NCBI RefSeq assembly: GCF_030816235.1
Contig: NZ_JAUSXT010000001.1
Coordinates: 2,728,001-2,792,000 of the forward strand
Reading direction: 5' to 3'
DNA: 64,000 nt
From: Microbacterium sp. W4I4
GTDB taxonomy: Bacteria > Actinomycetota > Actinomycetes > Actinomycetales > Microbacteriaceae
The notes under the pieces: generated by a model
What the model was told of the DNA's origin: nothing
Seen by the model: only the letters and a program-made list of their open reading frames with translations
Database searches by the model: none
Part shown: positions 36,338 through 44,720 of the stretch, one piece after another
How positions within the stretch are numbered: position 1 is the first letter of the stretch
Layout: each line of letters starts with the position of its first letter
Position numbers and translations under genes: made by a program

Positions 36338-37189
36338 TCAGCCGGCGAACTCGTGGACAACGGCGCCGGTGGCCCCGGGATCCACGGCGAAGAGCCCACC
36401 CGCGTGCTGCTCGGGCGTCTCGAGATGCTGACGTGACGTCGTGATGTACAGCGTGCGACTCTCCGGCCCGCCGAACGCGCACGAGGTCACGTTCACCGCA
36501 GGCACCTCTACGACGGCATCCAGCGCTCCGCCGACGTCGTAGCGGCGCACGGCGCCGCCACCCCACATGGCCACCCAGAGGCCGTCCTCGGTGTCGATGC
36601 TCACGCCATCGGGCATCCCCTGGTCGCCGTCGAACGCCACGAACGAGCGGCGTTCGCCGAACGCGCCGGAAGTCGGGTCGTACTCGTACGCCCAGATGCG
36701 GCCCTCGGCAGTGTCGGCATGGAACGCCGTCGTTCCAGCGGCATCCCACACGAGTCCGTTGGGGATCGTCACGGACTCGAGCGCGACGTGCAGCGAGAGA
36801 TCAGGATCGAGGCGGTAGAGCCGACCGCCTCCGGCGCGCCCGTCGTAGGCCATGCTTCCGCAGAAGAACCGTCCCGAGGCATCGCAACCGCCCTCGTTCA
36901 TGCGCACGTCGGTTGCATCGAACACGGCTATCTCTTGGACAGGGGAGAAATCATCATCGACGAGGGCGAAGCCGCGCTCGGTGGCGATGACATGGCCGCC
37001 CTGCCTTCGCGAGCGGATCACTGCGGCGACGTCGGACACGTGATGCCGAGAGAGCGACTCGCGTTCCCAGGTCATGATGTCACCGCGGAGCAGGTCGACG
37101 AACCGGATGCGCTCGGCACGCGAATCCCAGAACCCACCCTCGCCGTGGAACACGCCGTCCGTGTCGATGCTGACCAGTTCCGCCTTCAT
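36338..37189 (-). CDS. SMP-30/gluconolactonase family protein
   Basis: 283-residue six-bladed beta-propeller lactonase. Metal-binding positions are recognisable as Glu17 in HGEGGFW, the Asn in IPNGLVWD and the Asp in MPDGVSID, and RMNEGGCDASGRFFCGSM is a family block. It would open a sugar lactone to the aldonate, the step between the dehydrogenase and the dehydratase of the adjacent operon. It is transcribed towards that operon, ending only two bases from its last stop. ATG 37189 is chosen for its GGGGAG site; an upstream in-frame ATG at 37222 lacks one. Confidence 0.87.
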   Translation of the reverse strand: MKAELVSIDTDGVFHGEGGFWDSRAERIRFVDLLRGDIMTWERESLSRHHVSDVAAVIRSRRQGGHVIATERGFALVDDDFSPVQEIAVFDATDVRMNEGGCDASGRFFCGSMAYDGRAGGGRLYRLDPDLSLHVALESVTIPNGLVWDAAGTTAFHADTAEGRIWAYEYDPTSGAFGERRSFVAFDGDQGMPDGVSIDTEDGLWVAMWGGGAVRRYDVGGALDAVVEVPAVNVTSCAFGGPESRTLYITTSRQHLETPEQHAGGLFAVDPGATGAVVHEFAG

Positions 37190-37330
37190 GAAGAGCTCCC
37201 CTGAGAGTTCCGCCACCCACAAATGTTGCCAGATGGAACTAATCTGTTGTGTCCAACCCTACCCAGCGCGACGGCCGGCTGCGCGCATCGTGCTCCTGAT
37301 CGCCGAGCCGTCCTTGGACCCCGGAATGCC

Positions 37331-38227
37331 TCAGCGCACCAGCGGATGCTCCGTCCCGAGCGCCTCGAGCTTCTGCGGGTTCGCGGTGGAGAAGACCCGC
37401 GAGATGCGGCCGTCTGCGACGGTGAAGCTTACGACCGCCATCAGTGCGCCTCCGACCTCGATGCGCGCCGCGAGCCGGCCGTTGGCGACGATCGGCTGCA
37501 CGCGGTAGTCGACGTCGAGCTTCGCGATGCTGCCGCGCAGGAACGCCACCACCCGCTCCGCGCCGACCAGCGGCACCCGCGCCGCGCCGCGCACGAGGCC
37601 GCCGCTGTCGGTCACCGAGACGACGTCGGGCGCGAGGACGTCCATGAGCGCCTGCATGTCGCCCGAGTCCAGCGCCGCGACGAAGCGCCGCACGACGCGA
37701 TCATGCTCCGACGCATCCACCTCCATCCGAGGCCGGCGGGCGGCCACATGGTCACGCGCGCGATGCGCGATCTGCCGCACCGCCGCAGACGTCTTGTCGA
37801 CGGCATCCGCGATCTCATCGAACGGCACGTCGAACACTTCGCGCAGCACGAAGACGGCGCGCTCCACGGGAGTGAGCGTCTCCAGGACGGTGAGCATCGC
37901 GAGCGACACGCTCTCGGCGAGCACCACGTCGTCGGCGACATCCGGAGAGGTCATCAACGGCTCGGGCAGCCACGGACCGACGTAGTCCTCACGCCGGCGC
38001 GAGACCGCACGCAGGTGGTTCAGCGACTGCCGCGTGACGATCCGCACCAGGTAGGCGCGCGGCTCCCGCACGGTCGACTGATCGACGCCCGTCCAGCGCA
38101 GCCAGGACTCCTGCAGCACGTCCTCGGCATCCGCCGCCGTGCCGAGGATCTCGTACGCGACCGTGAACAGCAGGCCGCGGTGGACGATGAACGGGTCGTC
38201 GAATGCCGGATCCGCCGTGCTGCTCAT
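37331..38227 (-). CDS. sigJ: ECF41-type RNA polymerase sigma factor (SigJ)
   Basis: 298 residues: sigma region 2 (about 10-75), a linker with the WLPEP motif (86-90) that marks ECF41, region 4 (about 112-160, LTPVERAVFVLREVF then a helix-turn-helix), and a fused SnoaL-like C-terminal domain (about 175-298). In ECF41 proteins this extension regulates the sigma factor instead of a separate anti-sigma factor. The conserved DGGGK motif appears here as DSGGLV, a departure. It is translated from an ATGA overlap with the upstream carboxymuconolactone-decarboxylase gene, the classic ECF41 partner, and both are probably transcribed from the ECF41-type promoter at 38863-38889. Confidence 0.88.
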   Translation of the reverse strand: MSSTADPAFDDPFIVHRGLLFTVAYEILGTAADAEDVLQESWLRWTGVDQSTVREPRAYLVRIVTRQSLNHLRAVSRRREDYVGPWLPEPLMTSPDVADDVVLAESVSLAMLTVLETLTPVERAVFVLREVFDVPFDEIADAVDKTSAAVRQIAHRARDHVAARRPRMEVDASEHDRVVRRFVAALDSGDMQALMDVLAPDVVSVTDSGGLVRGAARVPLVGAERVVAFLRGSIAKLDVDYRVQPIVANGRLAARIEVGGALMAVVSFTVADGRISRVFSTANPQKLEALGTEHPLVR

Positions 38228-38817
38228 GACTGTGACGCTACGCCGCCGGACGTCCGGGTCGCCAGAGGCGCCAGCCCACAGGCATCCGCCAGTCCGTCGG
38301 ATCGGATGCCGAGGGCGACGTTCGTGCGGGCGGTGGCGTTCAGGAAGCCGACCTTCGCCGCGAGCTCCAGCAATGCCGGAGCGCCGAGCTCTGCGAGCAG
38401 GGCGTCGGAGAGCTCATCGGTGACGGTCGGCGGCGTCTGGCTCATCGCCTCGGCGTACTCCATCACCCGCCGCTCGAGGGGCGTGAACCGGGTGGACTCG
38501 CGCCAGATCGGCACCTCGCGGGCCTTCTCCTCGTCGAGCCCGTGGTCGCGGGACATGAAGTAGTGCAGGTCGAGGCAGAAGCTGCAACCCACCGTCGCGG
38601 CGCACGCCATGGTGGCGAGAGTGCCGAGACCCTTGTCCAGCTCGCGCCACTTCTCGACCCGTCCGCCGAACTTCATCATGTCCATCATCACCGGCCGGTG
38701 CTGCCACATCACGCCGAGAGAATCCGGCACCTTGCCGAGCATCTTCTTCGCGGCTGCCTTCACGACCGCGCCGTACAGTCCGGTCACCGGTGTCGTGGGG
38801 ATGCGCGTGCGCTCCAT
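38224..38817 (-). CDS. carboxymuconolactone decarboxylase/AhpD-like protein
   Basis: 197 residues, all-helical AhpD fold. The redox-active site CSFCLDLH (about 79-86) has the CxxC followed by a His that is typical of peroxidase-like members, so a role in peroxide or disulfide chemistry is more likely than true decarboxylation. The gene precedes the ECF41 sigma factor and overlaps it by four bases. ATG 38817 is backed by aaggaga. Known ECF41 systems pair with exactly this kind of gene. Confidence 0.86.
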   Translation of the reverse strand: MERTRIPTTPVTGLYGAVVKAAAKKMLGKVPDSLGVMWQHRPVMMDMMKFGGRVEKWRELDKGLGTLATMACAATVGCSFCLDLHYFMSRDHGLDEEKAREVPIWRESTRFTPLERRVMEYAEAMSQTPPTVTDELSDALLAELGAPALLELAAKVGFLNATARTNVALGIRSDGLADACGLAPLATRTSGGVASQS

Positions 38818-38862
38818 GATCAGTTCTCCTTCGACGGCACGTGTCTCGTGCCTTCGACATGA

Positions 38863-38889
38863 GACACCACCCGCAGTCGGGATGTGACA
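38863..38889 (-). promoter_or_regulatory. ECF41-type promoter upstream of the AhpD-like gene and sigJ
   Basis: On the minus strand TGTCACA (38889-38883) is followed after 16 bases by TGTC (38866-38863). As I recall it, the published ECF41 consensus is TGTCACA with CGTC at this spacing, so only one base differs. It lies 46 bases before the start codon at 38817. Confidence 0.7.
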
Positions 38890-38904
38890 GCAGCCCGGGA
38901 GCAG

Positions 38905-40401
38905 CTACTTCAGGACCACCAGTGTCCCCGTCTCGGTGAACTCGCGGTCGATGTCGGCGTTGGGCTTGTACGTCGCCAGGCTCACCACGACCGCGGCGAT
39001 CAATGCCAGCACGAACCCGGGCAGCAGCTCGTACAGCTCGAACCAGCCGCCCTCGAGCGCGCCCCAGGCGAACACGGTCACCGTGCCGACGACCATGCCG
39101 GCCAGCGCGCCCCAGTTCGTCAGCTTGCGCCAGTACAGGCTCAGCAGCACGATCGGGCCGAACGCGGCGCCGAATCCCGCCCATGCGAAGCTGACCAGCC
39201 CGAGCACCGTGTCGTTGGGGTTGATCGCGAGCAGCATGGCGATGATCGCCACGCCGAGCACGCACAGCCGTCCCAGCAGCACGAGACGCTTCTCCGAGGG
39301 AGGCGTCTTCTTGAGCACCTTGTAGAGATCCTCGACCAGCGCCGAAGAGCACACGATCAGCTGGCTGGAGAAGGTGCTCATGATGGCAGCCAGCACCGCG
39401 GCGAGAACGAGTCCGGCGAGCAGCGGATGCAGCAGGGTCTGCGCCATCGTCAGCAGAACCAGCTCGGGGTCGGCGAGGCTGATGCCCTCCTTCTGGATGA
39501 AGGCGACGCCGATGAGACCGGCGAAGACCGCTCCCGTCAGGGACAGCACCTGCCAGCCGACGCCGATGCGACGGGCGGTCTTGGCCGCCTGCGGCGTGCG
39601 CAGAGCCATGAAGCGGACGATGATGTGCGGCTGGCCGAAGTAGCCCAGTCCCCATGCCAGCCCGGAGAGGATGCCGATCAGGGTCACCGAGGTGAGTCCG
39701 GTGCCGCCGAAGAAGTCGAACTGGGTGGGATTCACCGTGCTGATCAGGGAGACGGCCTCGCCCCAGCCGCCGACGGCGATGACGGCCGCCACCGGGACGA
39801 CGAGCACGGCGACGCACAGCATGATCCCCTGCACGACGTCGGTCAGCGATGCTCCGAGGAATCCGCCGAACAGGGTGTAGCTGAGCGTCACGGCTGTCAC
39901 GAGCAGCATGCCGACGATGTAGTTCCCGCCGTCGAACGAGCTGACGAAGAACTTGCCGCCCGCGACCATCCCGGACGACACGTACAGCGTGAAGAAGACG
40001 AGGATGATGATCGCCGAGACGACGCGCAGCAGGCGAGTCTTGTCCTTGGTGCGGTTCTCGAAGAAGCTCGGGATTGTGATCGAGTTCTCCGAGGTCTGCG
40101 TGTACGCGCGCAGTCGGGGCGCGACGACGAGCCAGTTCAGATAGGCGCCGATCGTCAACCCGATCGCGATCCAGGCCTCGATGAGTCCGGTCAGGTAGAT
40201 CGCACCGGGCAGGCCCATGATGAGCCAGCCGGACATGTCCGACGCGCCGGCGCTCAGCGCCGCCACCCACGCGGGCAGATCTCGACCGCCGAGCATGTAG
40301 TCCTCGTGGCCGCTGGTCTTCTTGTAAGCGCTGTAGCCGATGTACAGCATCGCGGCGAAATAGATGCCGAGCGCGATGTAGAGCCAGAACTGGTCGGACA
40401 T
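38905..40401 (-). CDS. putP: sodium/proline symporter (PutP type, SSS family)
   Basis: About 498 residues with 12-13 hydrophobic segments. PutP-like features are SAGASDMSGWLIMGLPGA (about 49-66), which includes sodium- and proline-binding residues of helix 2, GLAWGLGYFGQPHIIVRFMA (about 253-272) and STFSSQLIVCSSALVEDLY (about 322-340). It would import proline with sodium. Two adjacent ATG codons (40404 and 40401) follow AGGAAGG; the second has better spacing. A small dyad, TTCAG-N6-CTGAA, lies at 40484-40499 in the 164-bp upstream region. The context gives no further clue. Confidence 0.88.
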   Translation of the reverse strand: MSDQFWLYIALGIYFAAMLYIGYSAYKKTSGHEDYMLGGRDLPAWVAALSAGASDMSGWLIMGLPGAIYLTGLIEAWIAIGLTIGAYLNWLVVAPRLRAYTQTSENSITIPSFFENRTKDKTRLLRVVSAIIILVFFTLYVSSGMVAGGKFFVSSFDGGNYIVGMLLVTAVTLSYTLFGGFLGASLTDVVQGIMLCVAVLVVPVAAVIAVGGWGEAVSLISTVNPTQFDFFGGTGLTSVTLIGILSGLAWGLGYFGQPHIIVRFMALRTPQAAKTARRIGVGWQVLSLTGAVFAGLIGVAFIQKEGISLADPELVLLTMAQTLLHPLLAGLVLAAVLAAIMSTFSSQLIVCSSALVEDLYKVLKKTPPSEKRLVLLGRLCVLGVAIIAMLLAINPNDTVLGLVSFAWAGFGAAFGPIVLLSLYWRKLTNWGALAGMVVGTVTVFAWGALEGGWFELYELLPGFVLALIAAVVVSLATYKPNADIDREFTETGTLVVLK

Positions 40402-40565
40402 CATCGTCCCTTCCTGTCGTTCGGAGACGAGCGCCGACGGTGGTGATGATCGAATCGCCGGGCGCCGGCGTTCTCGCAGTCCTTTCAGCGTTCACTGAAT
40501 CGACGTGGATGTAAAGCGAGTGATGGCGAACGATACCCTCAGGCAGAACCGATGAGTCGGCGTGC

Positions 40566-43556
40566 TCAGCCCCGCGCGATGCGCAGCGTGCGGACCTCGA
40601 AGGGGTGCAGCGACAGCTCTCCACCGGTGCGTGCCGGCTCCAGTTCATCCTCGATCAGCGAGATCTCGCGGATGCCGGTGTGTGCGAAGCTCACATCGAG
40701 CGCACCGCGCGTGCGCCGGCCGAGCGACTCGTACACGCGCACGATCACGTCGCCCGAGCGGTCGTCGGCCAGCTTCACCGACGAGACGACGATGCCCGTG
40801 CCGGTGACCGACACCAGCGGCTCGACCTCGTTCGCGCCGCGCACTACGCTCGGCAGGGCGTTCAGGCGGATGCCCTCGGCGGTCGCGATCTCGGCATCCG
40901 CTCCGATCACCAGGCCGACCTCGATCTCGTGCCGGCCGTGGTCGGTGTCGGGGTCGGGGAAGCGCGGAGCGCGCAGCAGCGACAGCCGGATGGTGGTCGT
41001 GACGTCGTCGCCGTCCGCATCGCGTGTGGTGTCGTAGCCGTAGATCGAGTCGTTCACGAGCGCGACGCCGAAGCCGTCGTCCTCCTGCGCCAGCACGAAC
41101 CGGTGCATCGAGGTCTCGAACTTCGCCGCCTCCCAACTGGTGTTCACGTGCGTGACACGGCGCTGGAAGCCGAACTGCGTCTCGGCGAGCGTCTCGCGGG
41201 CGAACAGGTCGAGCGGGAAGGCGAGCTTGAGCAGCTTCTCGGTCTCGTGCCAGTCGATGTCATTGCGCAGCAGAACCGTCCGCGAACCGGGCGCGAGCAC
41301 GATCGTCTGCGTCAGGCGCGACTCCGAGAAGGCGCGCTCGACGACCACCGTCGCGACACCGCCCTCGACGGATGCCGTGATCGACGACGCCGCGGTGAGG
41401 TCGTCGACCCGGTTGCGGTAGTAGCGGTCGATGTCCCACGCGTCCCACATGTTGGGGAAGTCCTGGTGCAGCTGGAACAGGTTCGCGGGCCTGCCCGCGG
41501 GGATCGTCTCGCGACCGGATGCCAGGTCCACCGCCGAGGTGATCAGGCCCTCCGCGGAGATCGTGACGGAGACGAGATCGTTGGAGAGGACGAAGCCATC
41601 GGCGGTTTCGGTGAGGGAGGCGGATGCCGGATTAGACACGACCTCGGCCGCGCCGAGGGCCCGCCCGCCGCCGACCGAGGTCGGGGTGAAGACGAGTGCG
41701 CGATCGCCCTCGCCGGCCAGCGCCTTCCGCGCGGCGGAGGCCAGGTCATCGGCATCCGACAGCACATCCGAGAGCACCTCGACGGCCTCGCGGTGCACCC
41801 ACGCGATCGACGTGCCGGGGAGTATGTCGTGGAACTCGTGCAGCAGCACGAGCTGCCACAGCCGGTCGAGCTCCTCGTACGGGTACGGGGTGCCCAACTG
41901 CACGGATGCCGTAGCCGCCCACAGTTCGGCCTGGATGAGCGCCTGTTCGGCCCAGCGGTGCAGCGCCTTGGTGGCGTGCTGGCTGGTGAGCGTGCCGCGG
42001 TGCAGCTCGAGGTACAGCTCGCCGACCCAGACAGCCGGGTCGGTCAGCTCCGCCTTGGCATCGTCGAAGAAGGCATCCGGATGCTTCCACTCGACCTGCG
42101 CGGCACCCTCGAGCGACGCCATGCGCGATGCCTTGCCGGTCATCTCGCGGGTGGTGCCGCCACCGCCGTCGCCCCAGCCGACCGGGGCGATCGACATGGT
42201 CGCCTTGCGGTTCTCCTTGAACTGGCGGCTGGCCTTCGCGACCTCCGAGCCGGACAGCTGCGAGTTGTAGGTGTCCATCGGCGGGAAGTGCGTGAACATG
42301 CGCGAGCCGTCGATGCCCTCCCACAGGAAGCTGTGGTGCGGGAAGACGTTGCGCTGGTTCCAGGAGATCTTCTGCGTGAAGAACCACTCGAACCCGGCCC
42401 GGCGCATCAGCTGCGGCAGGGCGGGGGAGTACCCGAAGCTGTCGGGCAGCCAGACGCCCTTCGAGCGGATGCCGAACTCGCGTTCGAAGAAGCGCTGACC
42501 GTGCGAGAACTGGCGCACCAGCGATTCACCGGTGGGCATGACCGTGTCGGACTCGACCCACATGCCGCCCAGGGGCAGGAAGCGGCCGGCGGCCACGGCA
42601 TCCTTCACCCGTGCGAAGACCTCGGGGCGGTGCTCCTTGATCCACGCGTACTGCTGCGCGCTGGACATGCCGTAGAGGAAGTCGGGCTCCTCGTCGATCA
42701 GCGTGGTCATCGACGACGTGGTGCGGGCGACCTTGCGGATCGTCTCGCGCAGCGGCCACAGCCAGGCCGAGTCGATGTGCGCGTGACCGATCGCGGCGAC
42801 GCGGTGCGCGCTGGCATCCGCGGGGGAAGCCAGCACGTCGGTCAGCTGCGCGCGGGCAGCCGGCGCGGTCTCGACGATGTGTTGCAGGTCGAGGTCGTCG
42901 AGCGCGTCGTCGAGGGCCTGCAGGATGCGCATGCGCCGCGGCGAGGTCTCGGGCAGCTCGGCCTGCAGCTCGATCAGCACCTCGAGGTCGAGGGCGAGCT
43001 CGAACACCTCTGTCTCGAAGATCGCGAGGTCCATGTGGCGCACCCGGTAGAGCGGCTCGGGCGAGGAGGTGCGGATGTCGCCCTCCTGCGTCGGCAGGAA
43101 GGGGTGGTAATCCAGCAGCACCGGGTTGGAGGCGCCCTCGAGATAGAACGCGACGGCCTGACCCGCCTCGGCCTCGATCGCGACCCACTGATTGCGCGGG
43201 TTGATGCTCTTCAGCGGCGTCCCGTCCGGACGGTACGCGAGCGCCTCGCACTGGAACCCGGGCATGTTGATGTCGAAGCCGAGGTCGATGATCGCCTCGA
43301 CGCGCTTGCCCGCCCAATCGGCCGGGACCTCGCCGCGCAGGCGGAACCATGTGGTGCCCCAGGCGGGGCCCCACATGCTGCCCGCGGCGAACGGCTCGTA
43401 GTCCAGGGCGAGGCCGTCGGCGGGGGCGATCGGCTCGCCGGGGAGGACATGCGCGGCGATCTCCAGCGGCACCCGGGAGGAGTGGATGGCGGGGCGGATG
43501 CGCTCGGTGAGGACGCGGTTCACGCGGCCGACGGTGAGCGAGGTCTCTTCGTGCAC
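40566..43556 (-). CDS. alpha-mannosidase, GH38
   Basis: 996-residue cytoplasmic alpha-mannosidase, the usual bacterial GH38 length; it would trim alpha-mannosyl residues from imported N-glycan fragments. The zinc-binding HIDSAWLWP gives His260 and Asp262, GGMWVESDTVMPTGES contains the likely nucleophile Asp337, and WLPDSFGYSPALPQLM (about 367-382) with the FLWEGIDGSRMF strand are typical. The GTG at 43556 is chosen because GAAGGAG precedes it at seven bases; the longer upstream frame is not conserved-looking. It is divergent from the LacI gene across a 95-bp region with one operator-like palindrome. Confidence 0.92.
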   Translation of the reverse strand: MHEETSLTVGRVNRVLTERIRPAIHSSRVPLEIAAHVLPGEPIAPADGLALDYEPFAAGSMWGPAWGTTWFRLRGEVPADWAGKRVEAIIDLGFDINMPGFQCEALAYRPDGTPLKSINPRNQWVAIEAEAGQAVAFYLEGASNPVLLDYHPFLPTQEGDIRTSSPEPLYRVRHMDLAIFETEVFELALDLEVLIELQAELPETSPRRMRILQALDDALDDLDLQHIVETAPAARAQLTDVLASPADASAHRVAAIGHAHIDSAWLWPLRETIRKVARTTSSMTTLIDEEPDFLYGMSSAQQYAWIKEHRPEVFARVKDAVAAGRFLPLGGMWVESDTVMPTGESLVRQFSHGQRFFEREFGIRSKGVWLPDSFGYSPALPQLMRRAGFEWFFTQKISWNQRNVFPHHSFLWEGIDGSRMFTHFPPMDTYNSQLSGSEVAKASRQFKENRKATMSIAPVGWGDGGGGTTREMTGKASRMASLEGAAQVEWKHPDAFFDDAKAELTDPAVWVGELYLELHRGTLTSQHATKALHRWAEQALIQAELWAATASVQLGTPYPYEELDRLWQLVLLHEFHDILPGTSIAWVHREAVEVLSDVLSDADDLASAARKALAGEGDRALVFTPTSVGGGRALGAAEVVSNPASASLTETADGFVLSNDLVSVTISAEGLITSAVDLASGRETIPAGRPANLFQLHQDFPNMWDAWDIDRYYRNRVDDLTAASSITASVEGGVATVVVERAFSESRLTQTIVLAPGSRTVLLRNDIDWHETEKLLKLAFPLDLFARETLAETQFGFQRRVTHVNTSWEAAKFETSMHRFVLAQEDDGFGVALVNDSIYGYDTTRDADGDDVTTTIRLSLLRAPRFPDPDTDHGRHEIEVGLVIGADAEIATAEGIRLNALPSVVRGANEVEPLVSVTGTGIVVSSVKLADDRSGDVIVRVYESLGRRTRGALDVSFAHTGIREISLIEDELEPARTGGELSLHPFEVRTLRIARG

Positions 43557-43624
43557 GGTGGCGCTCCTTCGCGATGGGAGAATGGGGGCGATCGGGCCGG
43601 TGCGGGCCCGATGGGCCGGTCCCA

Positions 43625-43640
43625 ACTAAAACGATCTAGT
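43625..43640. promoter_or_regulatory. operator-like palindrome ACTAAAACGATCTAGT (site 1)
   Basis: A near-palindrome of 16 bases in the divergent GH38/LacI promoter region, 12 bases before the LacI start. The same motif recurs upstream of the binding-protein and GH18 genes, so it is the best candidate operator of the LacI protein encoded next to it. Confidence 0.65.
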
Positions 43641-43651
43641 ACGGTGAGTCT

Positions 43652-44677
43652 ATGCCACGGTCCAAGCGTGTCACCATCGCGGACATCGCGCGACTGGCCG
43701 GAGTGTCGCCCGGAGCGGTGTCCTTCGCGCTCAACGGGCGTCCCGGCGTCAGCGAGGAGACCAGGCAGCGCATCCTCGCCATCGCGGACCAGCACGAATG
43801 GCGCCCCAGCTCCACGGCGCGCGCCCTGGTCGGCTCCCGAGCGGGGGTGGTCGGCTTCGCCGTAAATCGCCCGGCGCGCACACTCGGCACCGAGGCGTTC
43901 TTCACCGACCTGATCGCCGGCGTCCAGTCCTCACTCGCGCAGCACCGCATCGGACTGCAGCTGGTCGTCGTGCCCGACATCGGCGAGGAGGTCGACACCT
44001 ACCGGCGCTGGCGGCGTTCCAACCAGGTCGACGGCGTGCTGATGCTGGACCCGCGCGTCGACGACCCTCGACCAGCGCTGCTGCGCTCGCTCGCACTGCC
44101 CGGCATCGTGCTCGGCGGCAGCCCCTCGGGGCCGGACGACTCCGCCACGATCTGGCTGGACGACGCGCAGGCGGCGCACACGGTCTTCGACTACCTCGTG
44201 GGCCTCGGACACCGGCACATCGTCTACCTGTCGGGACCCGCCGAGTTCGAGCACGTGCGGCTGCGCTCGGAGGTGCTCGCCGGACTCGCCGAGCGCGGCG
44301 TCACCGGCGAGACCATCATCACGGACTACTCGCCGACCGAGGTTGCGACCACGATGCGCACGCTGCTGAGCCGGCAGGATCGACCCACCGCGATCGTGTT
44401 CGACAACGACGTCATGGCCATCGCGGGACTGCGCGTCTCGCAGGAGATGGGCGTCGCCGTGCCCACGCAGTTGTCGCTGGCGTCCTTCGACGATTCCGTC
44501 GTGACCGGCCTCATGCATCCCTCGATCACGTGCCTCACCCGCGACACGTTCGGCTTCGGCGAGAAGGCGGCCGAGTACCTGCTCGACGTGATCGCGAGCG
44601 AGGAGCGGCTGCCCGACCGCACCGGTCCGCGCCCGCACCTCACCGTGCGCGAGAGCACAGCACCGCCGCCGGCCTGA
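43652..44677 (+). CDS. LacI family regulator of the N-glycan locus
   Basis: 341 residues with a standard helix-turn-helix (IADIARLAGVSPGAVSFALNG, about 9-29) and a sensor domain ending in SLASFDDSVVTGLMHPSITCL and HLTVRESTAPPPA. It starts directly behind operator-like site 1 and probably represses itself, the GH38 gene, the importer operon and the secreted GH18 gene. It is clearly different from the LacI protein at 25931 in the sensor half. The ligand is presumably a mannose- or GlcNAc-containing breakdown product. Confidence 0.9.
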   Translation: MPRSKRVTIADIARLAGVSPGAVSFALNGRPGVSEETRQRILAIADQHEWRPSSTARALVGSRAGVVGFAVNRPARTLGTEAFFTDLIAGVQSSLAQHRIGLQLVVVPDIGEEVDTYRRWRRSNQVDGVLMLDPRVDDPRPALLRSLALPGIVLGGSPSGPDDSATIWLDDAQAAHTVFDYLVGLGHRHIVYLSGPAEFEHVRLRSEVLAGLAERGVTGETIITDYSPTEVATTMRTLLSRQDRPTAIVFDNDVMAIAGLRVSQEMGVAVPTQLSLASFDDSVVTGLMHPSITCLTRDTFGFGEKAAEYLLDVIASEERLPDRTGPRPHLTVRESTAPPPA

Positions 44678-44686
44678 GCCCTGTCT

Positions 44687-44720
44687 CAGACGACGGTGTT
44701 GTTCAGACGACGGTGTTGTT
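44687..44720. repeat. 17-bp tandem duplication at a stop codon
   Basis: cagacgacggtgttgtt occurs twice without a gap (44687-44703 and 44704-44720). The junction contains the reverse-strand stop codon of the GH5-like gene (44703-44705), so the last codons and the stop are present in two copies. Confidence 0.85.

Noticed and set aside
40605..43865. About 1090-codon plus-strand frame across the GH38 gene
   Set aside because: It runs through the GH38 catalytic regions on the other strand and on into the LacI gene in a wrong frame.
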